This document shows positions 17,679 through 26,083 of a DNA stretch of 55,294 nucleotides, piece after piece (the first letter of the stretch is position 1; each line of letters starts with the position of its first letter). The stretch is from NCBI GenBank assembly GCA_013286585.1, contig JABDFK010000009.1:1-55294 (forward strand), read 5' to 3'. Under the pieces are notes generated by a model. That model made no database searches. It had not been told where the DNA came from and was given only the letters and a program-made list of their open reading frames with translations. Both the position numbers and the translations under genes were made by a program. The DNA comes from Deltaproteobacteria bacterium. Its GTDB lineage: Bacteria > Bdellovibrionota > Bdellovibrionia > Bdellovibrionales > Bdellovibrionaceae.

Positions 17679-17821
17679 TGGTTACCTCTGCCAGTGGCTT
17701 CATTCTACTGCGTTCGTCAGTAAGCAGTGAGCATTTTCTTCACAGAGCTAGACCTTCGAATGGCCCTCATCACGACCACAGTTTTTTTGACAAAAAATGC
17801 ATTCGTTGAAAGGATCATAGA

Positions 17822-18727
17822 ATGATCCAGCGAAAAGTCCTTCCCCTGATTTTATTAGTTGCGGCCTGTTCCCACGATGCCACTCAAGACAAGCCCCCAG
17901 CACCCGAGTGGACCAAAGAATCCACTCGCATTGTCGACAACGGCTACATCGTTTACGTAGAAAGCGAGTCGGCCTCCACCGGCGAAAAAGCCAAAATGAA
18001 GGCCGAGGGCCTAGCACTTTCTGACTTGGCGAACGAATGTTCGTTCATTCCAAAAGGTGCCCGCATCGAAGATCGCTACGTCGATGATCACGCGAATGGA
18101 AGTACGGCTTTCATCAAACTAGCGGTGGAATTTCAAGACTGTGCGGAAGCTCAGAAAGCCGTGGATCCTGATGCTGTTCGTCGCATAGCCAACCAAACTT
18201 TCATGCAGCAACTAAAGTCTTACCAAGATTATCAAGAGACCGGGGAGCTCAGTGCGCGCGGAACCCCGATCAACATGGACGAACTGGCTTTGGCGAATCA
18301 ACCGGAAATGCCGGTGCAACAAGGCAGCAGCGAAGTTCACTTCTATGTCATGAGACAATATGTGGCCTATCAAAAAGAGGTGATTATTTTGGCGCCGCCC
18401 AACAGTTTTGCGCCCAGGTCCTTAGAGACTCAGAATTATATCGCGCGGGTAACCCCAGCGGTTCAGCAGATCAATACTGTGCAAGCAGCGCAGCCCAATT
18501 TGGTGAAAGCTCCCGTGCCGTGGTCCCGAATTCCCAATCGGCCGGCATTGGCGCGTCCGATGAATTTGGCTCCGCCTAGACGAGCAGCAATGCCGTCCGT
18601 GGTGCCACCACCCGGTTATCCAGCGCGCGGTCAGTATCAAGGTCGAAATGGTTATCAAGGAAATAGTCCGAATCAAGGTTCGCAGAAATATCGTCGGCGA
18701 AAAAAACATGAGGGCGACAAGGAATAA
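17822..18727 (+). CDS. Lipoprotein, LPP20-like N-terminal region
   Basis: A 301-residue lipoprotein: the lipobox LVAAC places the acylated cysteine at residue 16. Residues about 30-125 (A-E-rich helices, then IPKGARIEDRY and a strand-forming FIKLAVEF) recall LPP20/FlgP-type lipoproteins, a tentative match. The C-terminal 100 residues are low in complexity, rich in Pro, Arg, Asn, Gln and Gly (repeated YQG/NQG) and end strongly basic (YRRRKKHEGDKE). A basic Pro-rich tail could contact peptidoglycan or acidic polymers. A good AAAGGA ribosome site precedes the ATG. Downstream lies the terminator of the convergent gene. Confidence 0.7.
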   Translation: MIQRKVLPLILLVAACSHDATQDKPPAPEWTKESTRIVDNGYIVYVESESASTGEKAKMKAEGLALSDLANECSFIPKGARIEDRYVDDHANGSTAFIKLAVEFQDCAEAQKAVDPDAVRRIANQTFMQQLKSYQDYQETGELSARGTPINMDELALANQPEMPVQQGSSEVHFYVMRQYVAYQKEVIILAPPNSFAPRSLETQNYIARVTPAVQQINTVQAAQPNLVKAPVPWSRIPNRPALARPMNLAPPRRAAMPSVVPPPGYPARGQYQGRNGYQGNSPNQGSQKYRRRKKHEGDKE

Positions 18728-18757
18728 AAAAAACGCGGGGTTTTGGACCCCGCGCTC
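18726..18757 (-). terminator. Rho-independent terminator for the 18778-19170 gene
   Basis: The stem GCGGGGT/ACCCCGC with a four-base loop is followed on the minus strand by a run of T residues (the A-run at 18727-18733 on the plus strand). It ends transcription from the minus-strand gene and, with a weaker tail, might also serve the lipoprotein gene. Confidence 0.85.
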
Positions 18758-18777
18758 AAATCTTATAGTCTACAAGA

Positions 18778-19170
18778 TTAATTGCCAGTGGTAGGAGCCG
18801 GAGCGGCCGGAGTTGCGGGCGCAGCAGGTGCAGCGGCGGCATCTTTTTTCTCCATCGCATTACGTTCAGCGTTCACGCGATTTTCTTGACGGTTCATTTT
18901 GTTTTGCTCGGCTTTTGTGATGTGGCCACCATGTTCAGCCGCATCTCTTTTTTCTTCTCTGCGGATGGCGTTGTCTTGGCGATCCAACTTCTGAGCTTGT
19001 TGATCAGTGATTTTTCCTTGTACAGCAGCAGCGTTGTTCTTAGCTTTTTCTCGTTCTTCGCGGCGAACAACTTGTTTGCGACGAGGATGACCTTGAAGGT
19101 CTTCACCCATGGCGCTAAGTCCTGCAAAAACCACCATCAGGGACACGATCATTTGTACTGCGTTTTTCAT
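18778..19170 (-). CDS. Secreted basic/acidic helical repeat protein
   Basis: A 130-residue exported protein with a signal peptide (to about residue 22). The mature part has two degenerate repeats of about 28 residues around GKITDQQAQKLDRQDNAIRR and GHITKAEQNKMNRQENRVNA, each predicted as charged alpha-helices, then an Ala-Pro-rich tail (AAPAAPATPAAPAPTTGN) that could cross peptidoglycan. Proteins with these G-x-I-T...Q...L-x-R-Q repeats occur in several proteobacteria without known function, to my knowledge. An AAGGAGGAAAT ribosome site precedes the ATG and a strong terminator follows, suggesting high expression. Confidence 0.75.
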   Translation of the reverse strand: MKNAVQMIVSLMVVFAGLSAMGEDLQGHPRRKQVVRREEREKAKNNAAAVQGKITDQQAQKLDRQDNAIRREEKRDAAEHGGHITKAEQNKMNRQENRVNAERNAMEKKDAAAAPAAPATPAAPAPTTGN

Positions 19171-19448
19171 ATTTCCTCCTTAAGGAAAGTTGTTTTGAAC
19201 TTGTATACAGAGTAACGCACCAACATTTAAGGGCCATTAAACCGCAATTAATTCTCATTAATACGAGTGTCTAATTCTGAGACATTTGAATTGGGATTTC
19301 CAGTAAATTCGATGACTAAGGGCCCCGTCCAAGGCCAGGAACTAAGTATTTTATTCAAGGCTGTTCGCCAACCTAATGTGGGCTGCGCAAAAACATGGAC
19401 TTATTTTTTGGTCGACCGTATATCTGCGGACTCTAATCGGGGGTACCT

Positions 19449-19892
19449 ATGAAAATTGGCATGTTTTGCTTCACAGTTCTGGCGATGACCTCAGCGGCTT
19501 TTGCTGACAGCAGTCTAGAGAGAGATTTAGGCATGTTAGACCCAGCGGCCTGTGCCCACGTGCGCGGACAAATAGCGGCCAGTTTTGAAGCTGTCGCTCA
19601 AAAAAAAGGGCTGCCCTTAGACGCTTTCACAGTAGGCCTGGTTTACCCTAGCTGCGGAGTTCGCAATGAGCCTTGCGTTCGCAGTTGCTGGATCACCATT
19701 GAGTCTAAACGCGCAGAATTGACTTCGCAATATAGCCTGCCTGTTTATGGCAAAGATCGAATGCAAACATGCGAGGCCCAGGCCGCTGCGGATTTGCAGC
19801 AACCGGATGTGGGCTCTGCCGTTGTTCAGCGATTCGGACTTTTCAAACGTTACTGCGAAGTCTGGACAGTGAAAGTCGACGAGAGACTTTAG
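19449..19892 (+). CDS. Secreted cysteine-containing protein, unknown
   Basis: A 147-residue protein with a signal peptide (MKIGMFCFTVLAMTSAAFA). The mature domain holds at least six cysteines (AACAHV, SCGV, EPCVRSCW, QTCEA, RYCEV), probably paired in the periplasm. No family recognised. The ATG follows GGGGGT at a good distance. It ends ten bases before the CofE-like gene and is probably co-transcribed with it. Confidence 0.65.
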   Translation: MKIGMFCFTVLAMTSAAFADSSLERDLGMLDPAACAHVRGQIAASFEAVAQKKGLPLDAFTVGLVYPSCGVRNEPCVRSCWITIESKRAELTSQYSLPVYGKDRMQTCEAQAAADLQQPDVGSAVVQRFGLFKRYCEVWTVKVDERL

Positions 19893-19902
19893 GAGTTTCT
19901 GC

Positions 19903-20637
19903 ATGCCAGTTCTTTCAGTTCAGCCCATTCAAACAGAGATCTTTCAACCACGGCAGGATCTGCTCCAATTTGTGAAGAGCAGCGTGCCCCGGACGCTAGT
20001 TCAAGAGCGAATGATTTTGGTCATCACCTCAAAGATCGTCAGCCTTGCAGAAAACCGTCTGGTGGCCAAAGACAGCATCAGCAAAAAAGAACTGGTGCAA
20101 CAAGAGGCCGATGTCTTTCTGGGTGAAGTGGCTTACGGTTGTTATCTCACGGTGAAGCACGGACTGTTCATTCCTTCGGCCGGGATCGACGAATCCAACT
20201 CTGCGACGGGCGATTACATTCTTTTTCCAAAGGATCCCTACCAAAGCGCAGAAAATTTATGGAGCGCGCTCAAAAAGGAATGGAATTTAAAAGAATTGGG
20301 AATCCTGATCACGGACTCTCACACCACTCCTTTGCGAAAAGGTGTGACCGGCATTGGGCTAGCGTATTGGGGATTCCAAGGCTTGCGGAATTTGGTGGGA
20401 ACAGAAGATCTGTTCGGACGACAATTAGTGATGACCAATATGAATCTGGTGGACGGCCTGTCGGTCGCAGCCGTGATGATGATGGGCGAGGGCAACGAGT
20501 GTCAGCCATTGGCGGTGATTCACGGAGCTTCTGTGGTGTTTTCCGAAAAGACGAATCGAGATGAAATCGCGATGCCGTTGCAAGAGGACTTGTACGCGCC
20601 GTTTTTCAAGCAGGCGACTACGAAATCTTCTAGCTAG
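19903..20637 (+). CDS. CofE-like (F420-0 gamma-glutamyl ligase family) protein
   Basis: A 244-residue cytoplasmic protein of the CofE/FbiB-N fold, whose characterised members add glutamate to coenzyme F420-0 with GTP. Conserved blocks are visible: VITSKIVSLAENR near 39-51, PSAGIDESNS, then ITDSHTTPLRKGVTGIG near 143-159, followed by the FGRQLVMTNMNLVDGLSVAAVMMMGEG stretch and PLAVIHGA. Metal- and substrate-binding Asp and Ser of the DSH motif are retained. No other F420 gene is in the window, and F420 is not a known cofactor of Bdellovibrio-type bacteria, so it may ligate glutamate to a different acceptor. An AGGAG ribosome site precedes the ATG. Confidence 0.82.
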   Translation: MPVLSVQPIQTEIFQPRQDLLQFVKSSVPRTLVQERMILVITSKIVSLAENRLVAKDSISKKELVQQEADVFLGEVAYGCYLTVKHGLFIPSAGIDESNSATGDYILFPKDPYQSAENLWSALKKEWNLKELGILITDSHTTPLRKGVTGIGLAYWGFQGLRNLVGTEDLFGRQLVMTNMNLVDGLSVAAVMMMGEGNECQPLAVIHGASVVFSEKTNRDEIAMPLQEDLYAPFFKQATTKSSS

Positions 20638-20794
20638 GGTTGCTCTGACGAGACTTTAATACTCTATATATCCACAATCTGGTTCAAAAAACGAACGAAA
20701 ATCAGAATCATTGCCCGTGTGAAAGGAATCGATTTTTCGAGCTAAGTGATTGTTTCAACGGTTGATTCCCACTTGCCGAGCGGTGGGTGATTTG

Positions 20795-20810
20795 TGGCAG
20801 GTTAATTGCT
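20795..20810 (+). promoter_or_regulatory. Sigma-54 type promoter upstream of OmpA lipoprotein gene
   Basis: TGGCAGGTTAATTGCT has GG at -24 and GC at -12 separated by exactly ten bases, matching the TGGCAC-N5-TTGCA sigma-54 consensus closely. It lies 65 bases before the ATG at 20876. No other CDS occupies 20638-20875. Confidence 0.65.
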
Positions 20811-20875
20811 GCTCCCCTGATAGAAAATAGTTTGTGCTCGGCCCAATTTCGGGAACTCACAAATGGGGAACATAC

Positions 20876-22273
20876 ATGAAAAATTCTGTTATCTGTTCTG
20901 TCGCGCTCATCACTTTCACCGGACTGATCACTGTTTCCTGCAGTTCCAAGGCTCCCATCGCCGAGTTTGATCGCACTGCAGATCCGAATGTGGAAATCAG
21001 TCGTGCTGATGCGGCGATTCAACAAGGAGTGGTCGACCAGCTCGACGTGATGGCGCCTAAGAATTTTTCCGAAGCAGTGGATTCCTTGAACCAGGCCAAG
21101 CAGGACCGCGATCACAATAAAGATCAAGCGAAAGTTCTGCACCAGGTTGCACTCAGTAAAGACTCTCTGGCAAAGGCGACCGATGTTTCTAAAGTTAGCA
21201 AAGACGTTTTGCCGCAAGTTCTTGAGGCACGGAAACTGGCCATAGCGGCCCATGCTCCTCAGTACTTTGCCAACGAATTCAAAGGCACCGACAAAGACTT
21301 GGTGAAGGACACCAAGGAAATCGAGGCCAATGACACAAAAGGGGCCATGCAAGACCGTGACAAATTGGCTGGGGATTATTCCAAGTTAGAGTTGGACTCT
21401 ATCCGACACGGAAATTTGCAGAGTGCAAAAGACGATCTGCAAACATCCATTCACGAGGGTGCTGAAAAGTTGGCACCGAAGACTTTACAATTGGCGAAAG
21501 GCGATATCGAGACCTCGGACCGAATCATCACAGCCGATCGTCACAACACTGAGGCCGTCACTTCTGCAGGTTTAAAAGCCAGAATGTCCGCGGCTAGACT
21601 TTTAAGACTGGTTCGTCAGGCCAAAAGCACCACAAAACAAACTCCGGAAGAGATCGCCCTTCAGCTAGAGAAAGACCAAATCCAGGCAGAATCGGCTGAA
21701 CATGAAAAGACGGAGCTCAAAGAGCAAACTGAATTGACTCAAAATCAGGCCCAAGAACAGTTGGAGGCGAAAAACGCAAACATCCAGAGTCTAACTGCGG
21801 CCAATCAAAGCCTGGCCGACAAAAATCGCTTGGAGTCTCAATATGCTTCGGCTCGGCGAATGTTCTCTGACCAAGAGGCCGAGGTTTACAAGCAGGGCAG
21901 TCAGCTTCTGCTGCGACTGAAGGGGCTGAAATTTCCCGTGAATCAAGCGGTGATCACCAAAGACAATTATCCGCTACTGGCGAAACTGCAGAAGGTGATT
22001 CGTGATACCGCACAGTCCATTGTCATTCAGGGAAACACGGATTCCATGGGCTCGAAAACAGTCAACGACAAGCTGTCGCAGGAAAGAGCTATCTCTGTGG
22101 AAAAATATTTGGTGGCCAATAATTCCATCAGTGATGACAAAGTTACCGCGAAAGGGCTTGGGGATTCCCAACCCATAGCTAGTAACAAAACGGCAGAGGG
22201 TCGGGTTCAAAATCGGCGCATCGATGTGATTATCACGGCCTTGGCAGACAGTGTTGAAACAGAAAAAAAATAA
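20876..22273 (+). CDS. OmpA-family lipoprotein
   Basis: A 465-residue outer-membrane lipoprotein. The lipobox ITVSC follows a signal peptide beginning at the ATG at 20876, chosen because GGGGAA lies just before it and the signal fits; an in-frame start at 20834 does not give a good signal. A long middle region is charged, alpha-helical and coiled-coil-like (Lys/Asp/Glu/Gln-rich). The C-terminal 110 residues are an OmpA peptidoglycan-binding domain: VIQGNTDSMGSKTVNDKLSQ, RAISVEKYL and the closing GRVQNRRIDVII, with the diaminopimelate-binding Asp and Arg present. It likely tethers the outer membrane to the wall. A sigma-54 promoter precedes it. Confidence 0.9.
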   Translation: MKNSVICSVALITFTGLITVSCSSKAPIAEFDRTADPNVEISRADAAIQQGVVDQLDVMAPKNFSEAVDSLNQAKQDRDHNKDQAKVLHQVALSKDSLAKATDVSKVSKDVLPQVLEARKLAIAAHAPQYFANEFKGTDKDLVKDTKEIEANDTKGAMQDRDKLAGDYSKLELDSIRHGNLQSAKDDLQTSIHEGAEKLAPKTLQLAKGDIETSDRIITADRHNTEAVTSAGLKARMSAARLLRLVRQAKSTTKQTPEEIALQLEKDQIQAESAEHEKTELKEQTELTQNQAQEQLEAKNANIQSLTAANQSLADKNRLESQYASARRMFSDQEAEVYKQGSQLLLRLKGLKFPVNQAVITKDNYPLLAKLQKVIRDTAQSIVIQGNTDSMGSKTVNDKLSQERAISVEKYLVANNSISDDKVTAKGLGDSQPIASNKTAEGRVQNRRIDVIITALADSVETEKK

Positions 22274-22315
22274 GGAAGATTTGTTACTAAAAACAACCCA
22301 ACGAAAGGAAAGAAT

Positions 22316-22945
22316 ATGAAAGCATATCATTTAATATCGATCCTAGGACTGCTGATTGGTGCTCAATCGCACGCCCAAGTGATCACTTCAGAAGCGGACC
22401 ATTCGAGCTGGGCTGTGGACGAAAACGCGACTCAGCTTTCACCGTCGGTGACTGATGACAGTCGTGAAATTGTGCGTCCACGTCCCGAGCCCGCACGCCC
22501 AGTTGTGCGGCCTACGCCGGCGCCACATCCTGTGGTGCATCCGGGACCGCGCCCTGTCGTGCACCCGCGACCCATTGTGCATCCAGGCTCCCATCCATAT
22601 CCACGCCCAAATCCACATCCAGGAATGGGTCACGGTCGCTACTGGGGTCATCCCGGTTGGCATGACGGTGGACCTCGTCCCGGCTGGCGCTTTGGTTGGG
22701 ATATAGATTACCGCGTCCGTCCATTCTGGTTCTATGACGCCATTGTATTCCCAAGATTTGTGTTCGTGGCAGAAGTTCAACGGAACTACTACCAATGCAC
22801 AGCATTTGATGAAAATCGGAATCCATATTCGGCTTCTGCACCCACTCGCCAAGAGGCTGCGTACAACGCGCTCTATGACTGTGGCGGACCAGATTACGCC
22901 GATGAATGCTATGTTCCAGAAGGATTTTGTCAGCTTCGACTTTAG
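22316..22945 (+). CDS. Secreted Pro/His-rich protein
   Basis: A 209-residue protein with a signal peptide (MKAYHLISILGLLIGAQSHA). Residues about 50-125 are rich in Pro, His and Arg (HPVVHPGPRPVVHPRP-like repeats, then GMGHGRYWGHPGW), a composition able to bind divalent metals. The C-terminal 60 residues have four or more cysteines (YYQCTAF, YDCGG, DECYV, GFCQL). No family recognised. A good AAAGGAAAG ribosome site precedes the ATG; it is 42 bases behind the OmpA gene and ends at a strong terminator, so the two probably form one sigma-54 transcribed unit. Confidence 0.7.
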   Translation: MKAYHLISILGLLIGAQSHAQVITSEADHSSWAVDENATQLSPSVTDDSREIVRPRPEPARPVVRPTPAPHPVVHPGPRPVVHPRPIVHPGSHPYPRPNPHPGMGHGRYWGHPGWHDGGPRPGWRFGWDIDYRVRPFWFYDAIVFPRFVFVAEVQRNYYQCTAFDENRNPYSASAPTRQEAAYNALYDCGGPDYADECYVPEGFCQLRL

Positions 22946-22951
22946 ATCACA

Positions 22952-22997
22952 AAAACCGAGAGGGTATGAAAATACCCTCTCGGTTTTCATTTTTTTA
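22952..22997 (+). terminator. Strong rho-independent terminator
   Basis: A 13-bp stem (ACCGAGAGGGTAT and its complement) with a GAAA tetraloop is followed by TTTT and a later T-run, and has an A-run on the other side. It ends the OmpA/His-rich unit at 22945 and could also stop minus-strand transcription, although the minus-strand gene at 23101 ends about 100 bases away. Confidence 0.9.
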
Positions 22998-23100
22998 GAT
23001 GATCGGTCCAACGCCCATCAAAGCAGACATCCTGCGGCTGCATCTCTTGAAAATAAATCCATACTTGCTGAGATGAAACGGACAGTGCTTGACCCACCTC

Positions 23101-23604
23101 TTAGGGAATCATTGAATCTGGCTTCAAACCCATTTTTGAAACATGAGTTTCTTGTTGACCAGTTCGTCTGTTAAAGAATTGTGTCGTGTAGCTGGCTGTG
23201 CTTTGATATGGAATGAAATACTCGCATTTGACGTTGGAATAGTCTTGGACGACGATTTGTTCCAAAGAGCCATCATAGGGACGGGCATCAGTCAATGCAC
23301 TGATAGTTTTCATTCCACATGCGTCCACTTGGACAGCTACGATAGGTAAAGTCACAAGGGTGGGCATTGGCATTGATTGCAGGCATTCTGCACCTGGAGG
23401 ACAGAAATATCGATGTGTCACTGTCAGGGTCACTTGCTTTATATTATAGTTAATATCTACAAAGCTTGCGCCGATGTTAATGCCCACTTGTGCAGGGTCA
23501 AATTGTGCGGCAATCACTTGGAATTTAACCAAAGGATTATTGGCGATCTGCGCGCCCGCAAAGTGGCTGGCCAAAATACTTAAAACTAGAATCACATTTT
23601 TCAT
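23101..23604 (-). CDS. Secreted protein, unknown
   Basis: A 167-residue exported protein with signal peptide MKNVILVLSILASHFAGA. The mature part is rich in beta-forming residues and has four cysteines (YFCPPGAECLQ, DACGM, VKCEYF). No family recognised. The ATG at 23604 follows AGGAGAG, a strong ribosome site. A sigma-54-like element lies about 75 bases upstream. Confidence 0.65.
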   Translation of the reverse strand: MKNVILVLSILASHFAGAQIANNPLVKFQVIAAQFDPAQVGINIGASFVDINYNIKQVTLTVTHRYFCPPGAECLQSMPMPTLVTLPIVAVQVDACGMKTISALTDARPYDGSLEQIVVQDYSNVKCEYFIPYQSTASYTTQFFNRRTGQQETHVSKMGLKPDSMIP

Positions 23605-23676
23605 AAACTCTCCTGATGTTGAAGGTCGTCCAGGACGATCTCCGGGTTGATTTTGTTAACGATCACAGAGACACAT

Positions 23677-23692
23677 AACAATTTTCGTGCCA
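23677..23692 (-). promoter_or_regulatory. Sigma-54-like promoter upstream of the 23101-23604 gene
   Basis: On the minus strand TGGCACGAAAATTGTT has a perfect TGGCACG -24 box and, after the right spacing, TTGT instead of TTGC at -12. One mismatch falls in the key -12 dinucleotide, so this is weaker than the sites at 20795, 25684 and 28638. Confidence 0.4.
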
Positions 23693-23877
23693 GTAGAAAC
23701 TCGGCGCCGGGCTCTATTTAAAATTATTTGAAACCAATTTGAAAAATAGATCTGGTTCCAAGCTGAGTCTCTTTCCTCTGTGGTGGCACCACTGGTCGAT
23801 GGCCCAGGTTCTCAGGTCTTGGCACAATCAGATCGATATGAAACAATGGGCTCGAGATTATTTGAAGGAGTTTCAAA

Positions 23878-25659
23878 ATGAAAACCACACTTTTTTTTGT
23901 CGCTATGGCACTGGTATTTTCTAACCCATCTCGAAGTGACGAATTCTCCCTGGCGCCAAGGGGTGTCTGCGAGGCTGCGTTTTCCAACGATGCGCTGTTG
24001 TCGCTGGTGTGCAAAAAGGCTCTCGCCAACAAAAGTACTTTTGTGATCACGGACCTGAAGACGCTCACCAAGTCGGGAGCGGGTGATTTCGCAGGTCACA
24101 CGCTGTGGGACGATGCTTTCGTTGCGGCGATGAAAATATTGCAAGTTTTGCCCGCGGCCGCTGATGGACGAAGACATCTGCAAGTTCCCAAGGGTGTCTA
24201 TGAGGTGACTTCACCCAGTATCGTTCCCTCGAATGTTGAAATCCTGGGAACCGGTACCAATACGACCGATCAAATCATTCGCAACCTTCAAGGGTCTGAA
24301 GTGAAGCCATCGTCATCGTCAGTTTTTGTACTTGGGGACTATGACGGCAAGGCGTTCATCAAGCATCGCTTTTTCTTAACCGCGTTCTCTGCGGGTAACG
24401 GTTCGATCAATAAATTTATTATCAGCCCAGCGACAAGAGTGGCTCTGGGCATCAAGCTGGGTTCTTTGGTTTTTCTTCGCAGTGAAATTGGTTTCATTCA
24501 ATACATCGCTCCGGTGAATCCCGGCGACCGGCCCGTTCAGCATAATTTTCGACCAGAACTTGGCACGATCGATCGAGTCGTTGGAATCCGACATGCCAGC
24601 GGTGGGAACGTAGAAATCCAGGTCAAATACGGGATTGGAGACTACGATCCCACGCGACGAATTGTAATTTCCGCACCAGGAGTCATGATTCCCGTACCAA
24701 CAGGAAGCACCACCAATCCAGATACTCCGTACACTCTTCCTGACTTTGTTGATTTGCAGATAGATCCACGCAATGCCGCTTTCAACTATAGCGATCTGGG
24801 CTTAGATTCAGTTCCTTACCATGTTTTGGAAAATACGAAACTCAGCCATGTTCGGCTGGAGGCCAATGCCCACGCATTTGCCTGGGGAGGACTGTTTGAA
24901 TGCGAATTGTCGGATTTATCCATTCGCGGAGTAACCGCTCTTAGCAGCAATGGTTTTAGCCACTCCATAGCAGATAATGTATCCGGAGAATATGGCTATC
25001 GGGCCATCGAGTTAGCCTACTTTACGTTTGGCTCTCATGTGCGCAATTCGAATATGCGGTATGATTCGAGCATTCATTATGACAAAGCCGACAATACTCC
25101 CAGCCCTGACGTCGTGATTTCTGAAGGTTCCCGTTACAACGAAATTCGCGACAGTGTTTTTCAGGGAGAGCCCAGCTCTGCACGGCAGACCGTCGACGTA
25201 GCGGGTGTTTCCACTGGCGGAAACAATCGTTTTATTAACAATCAGTTCAAAAATTATCTGGTGACAAATCGCACTTTCGCGATAACACCACCAATGGATG
25301 CCAAACCCGACTATGACGGAGAGATCACTCCAAAAGATACTCCAGCAACCAGTCTAAAAAATTGCGTGATGTTCAATGACTTCAATCCGATCACGGTGCC
25401 GACCGACACTGAAATGGATCACGGCGCGTCTTTTCGAGTGCAAACCTTCGATGCCAAAGCCCAGGTTTCAGGCAATGTCGTTCTCTATAATAATTTTAAT
25501 GATGAGTTTCATAAATTGTATAATCCAAAAGATGCGCAACAACAGCTCGTGCCCACGGTAATGACTCTGCAAACGGATAAGGCGACGAATCTAAATTCAT
25601 TCACTCCCCAGCAGCGACAACAGAAAGAGCAAAGCTTCTGTGGTCCGAGTCTTTTTTAA
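23878..25659 (+). CDS. Secreted right-handed beta-helix (pectate-lyase fold) protein
   Basis: A 593-residue exported protein with a 20-residue signal peptide. Residues about 60-125 show the opening of a parallel beta-helix of the pectate lyase/GH28 superfamily: a D-A helix, then RRHLQVPKGVYEVTSPSIVPSNVEILGTGTN split over 100-130, the usual v.vP.G.Y.v...i.....l.G.G pattern. Later turns contain repeated N/G/D-rich strand ends (NNRFINNQFKN). No catalytic residues could be assigned. It may act on polysaccharide or be structural. An AAGGAG ribosome site precedes the ATG. A 273-base divergent region lies upstream, in which I see no good plus-strand promoter. Confidence 0.7.
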   Translation: MKTTLFFVAMALVFSNPSRSDEFSLAPRGVCEAAFSNDALLSLVCKKALANKSTFVITDLKTLTKSGAGDFAGHTLWDDAFVAAMKILQVLPAAADGRRHLQVPKGVYEVTSPSIVPSNVEILGTGTNTTDQIIRNLQGSEVKPSSSSVFVLGDYDGKAFIKHRFFLTAFSAGNGSINKFIISPATRVALGIKLGSLVFLRSEIGFIQYIAPVNPGDRPVQHNFRPELGTIDRVVGIRHASGGNVEIQVKYGIGDYDPTRRIVISAPGVMIPVPTGSTTNPDTPYTLPDFVDLQIDPRNAAFNYSDLGLDSVPYHVLENTKLSHVRLEANAHAFAWGGLFECELSDLSIRGVTALSSNGFSHSIADNVSGEYGYRAIELAYFTFGSHVRNSNMRYDSSIHYDKADNTPSPDVVISEGSRYNEIRDSVFQGEPSSARQTVDVAGVSTGGNNRFINNQFKNYLVTNRTFAITPPMDAKPDYDGEITPKDTPATSLKNCVMFNDFNPITVPTDTEMDHGASFRVQTFDAKAQVSGNVVLYNNFNDEFHKLYNPKDAQQQLVPTVMTLQTDKATNLNSFTPQQRQQKEQSFCGPSLF

Positions 25660-25683
25660 AGCGCGTCACAATTCCGGACAATC

Positions 25684-25699
25684 TGGCATTCGCTTTGCA
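25684..25699 (+). promoter_or_regulatory. Sigma-54 promoter upstream of the 25739 gene
   Basis: TGGCATTCGCTTTGCA carries GG and GC with ten bases between, matching TGGCAC-N5-TTGCA at nearly every position. It is 40 bases before the ATG and is almost identical to the element at 28638, upstream of the paralogous gene; bases before it (ATTCCGGACAA versus TTTCCGACAA) are also shared. Confidence 0.8.
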
Positions 25700-25738
25700 T
25701 AATTCCCTGGTTGAAGGCCAAAACAAAAGGGGAAATCT

Positions 25739-26083
25739 ATGAAAATTTTTTTTGCTTTGATGATTATGCTTCTTTCCATGGATGTATTTGCCTACAGCTA
25801 CGACTGTACCATCGGTGACGGAGTTCATCCCAATGGTGAACTCAAGGGAGCGATGGCCGTCAATAGCAAAGTCTTCGTGGCGACAGTGAACGGCAACGGG
25901 GTCTATTTATCCAACCAAGATGGACGATTTCTACTGGGTCTAGTAACCACTGGCCTGAGGGATTTGTCCGCAACAGTGTCCACCAACATCGCCGTGCCGT
26001 TGTCTTTGGTGTATGTTCATGACAATGCTCAGCTGATGGTGACTTGCGCCATTTCACCGGATGTGATCAACGGTGGTAATTGA
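25739..26083 (+). CDS. Small secreted protein, paralogue of the 28696 gene
   Basis: A 114-residue protein with a signal peptide (MKIFFALMIMLLSMDVFA). The mature domain of about 95 residues has two cysteines (YDCTIGDG and VTCAIS), presumably a disulfide, and central blocks VATVNGNGVYLSNQDGRFLLGLV and LSLVYVHDNAQLMV. It is about 60 percent identical by eye to the product at 28696-29031, and no wider family is recognised. The fold is probably a small beta-barrel or sandwich. The ribosome site AAGGGGAAA precedes the ATG. It overlaps the end of the convergent FkbM gene by 30 bases. Control by sigma-54 is inferred from its promoter. Confidence 0.75.
   Translation: MKIFFALMIMLLSMDVFAYSYDCTIGDGVHPNGELKGAMAVNSKVFVATVNGNGVYLSNQDGRFLLGLVTTGLRDLSATVSTNIAVPLSLVYVHDNAQLMVTCAISPDVINGGN

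Noticed and set aside
19267..19452. 61-residue frame upstream of the 19449 gene with a four-base overlap
   Set aside because: It starts at a GTG with no ribosome site and its product resembles nothing; the overlap may be chance.
23800..23870. TGGCAC-like boxes as sigma-54 promoters for the beta-helix gene
   Set aside because: The TGGC boxes here have no GC dinucleotide at the required ten-base spacing.
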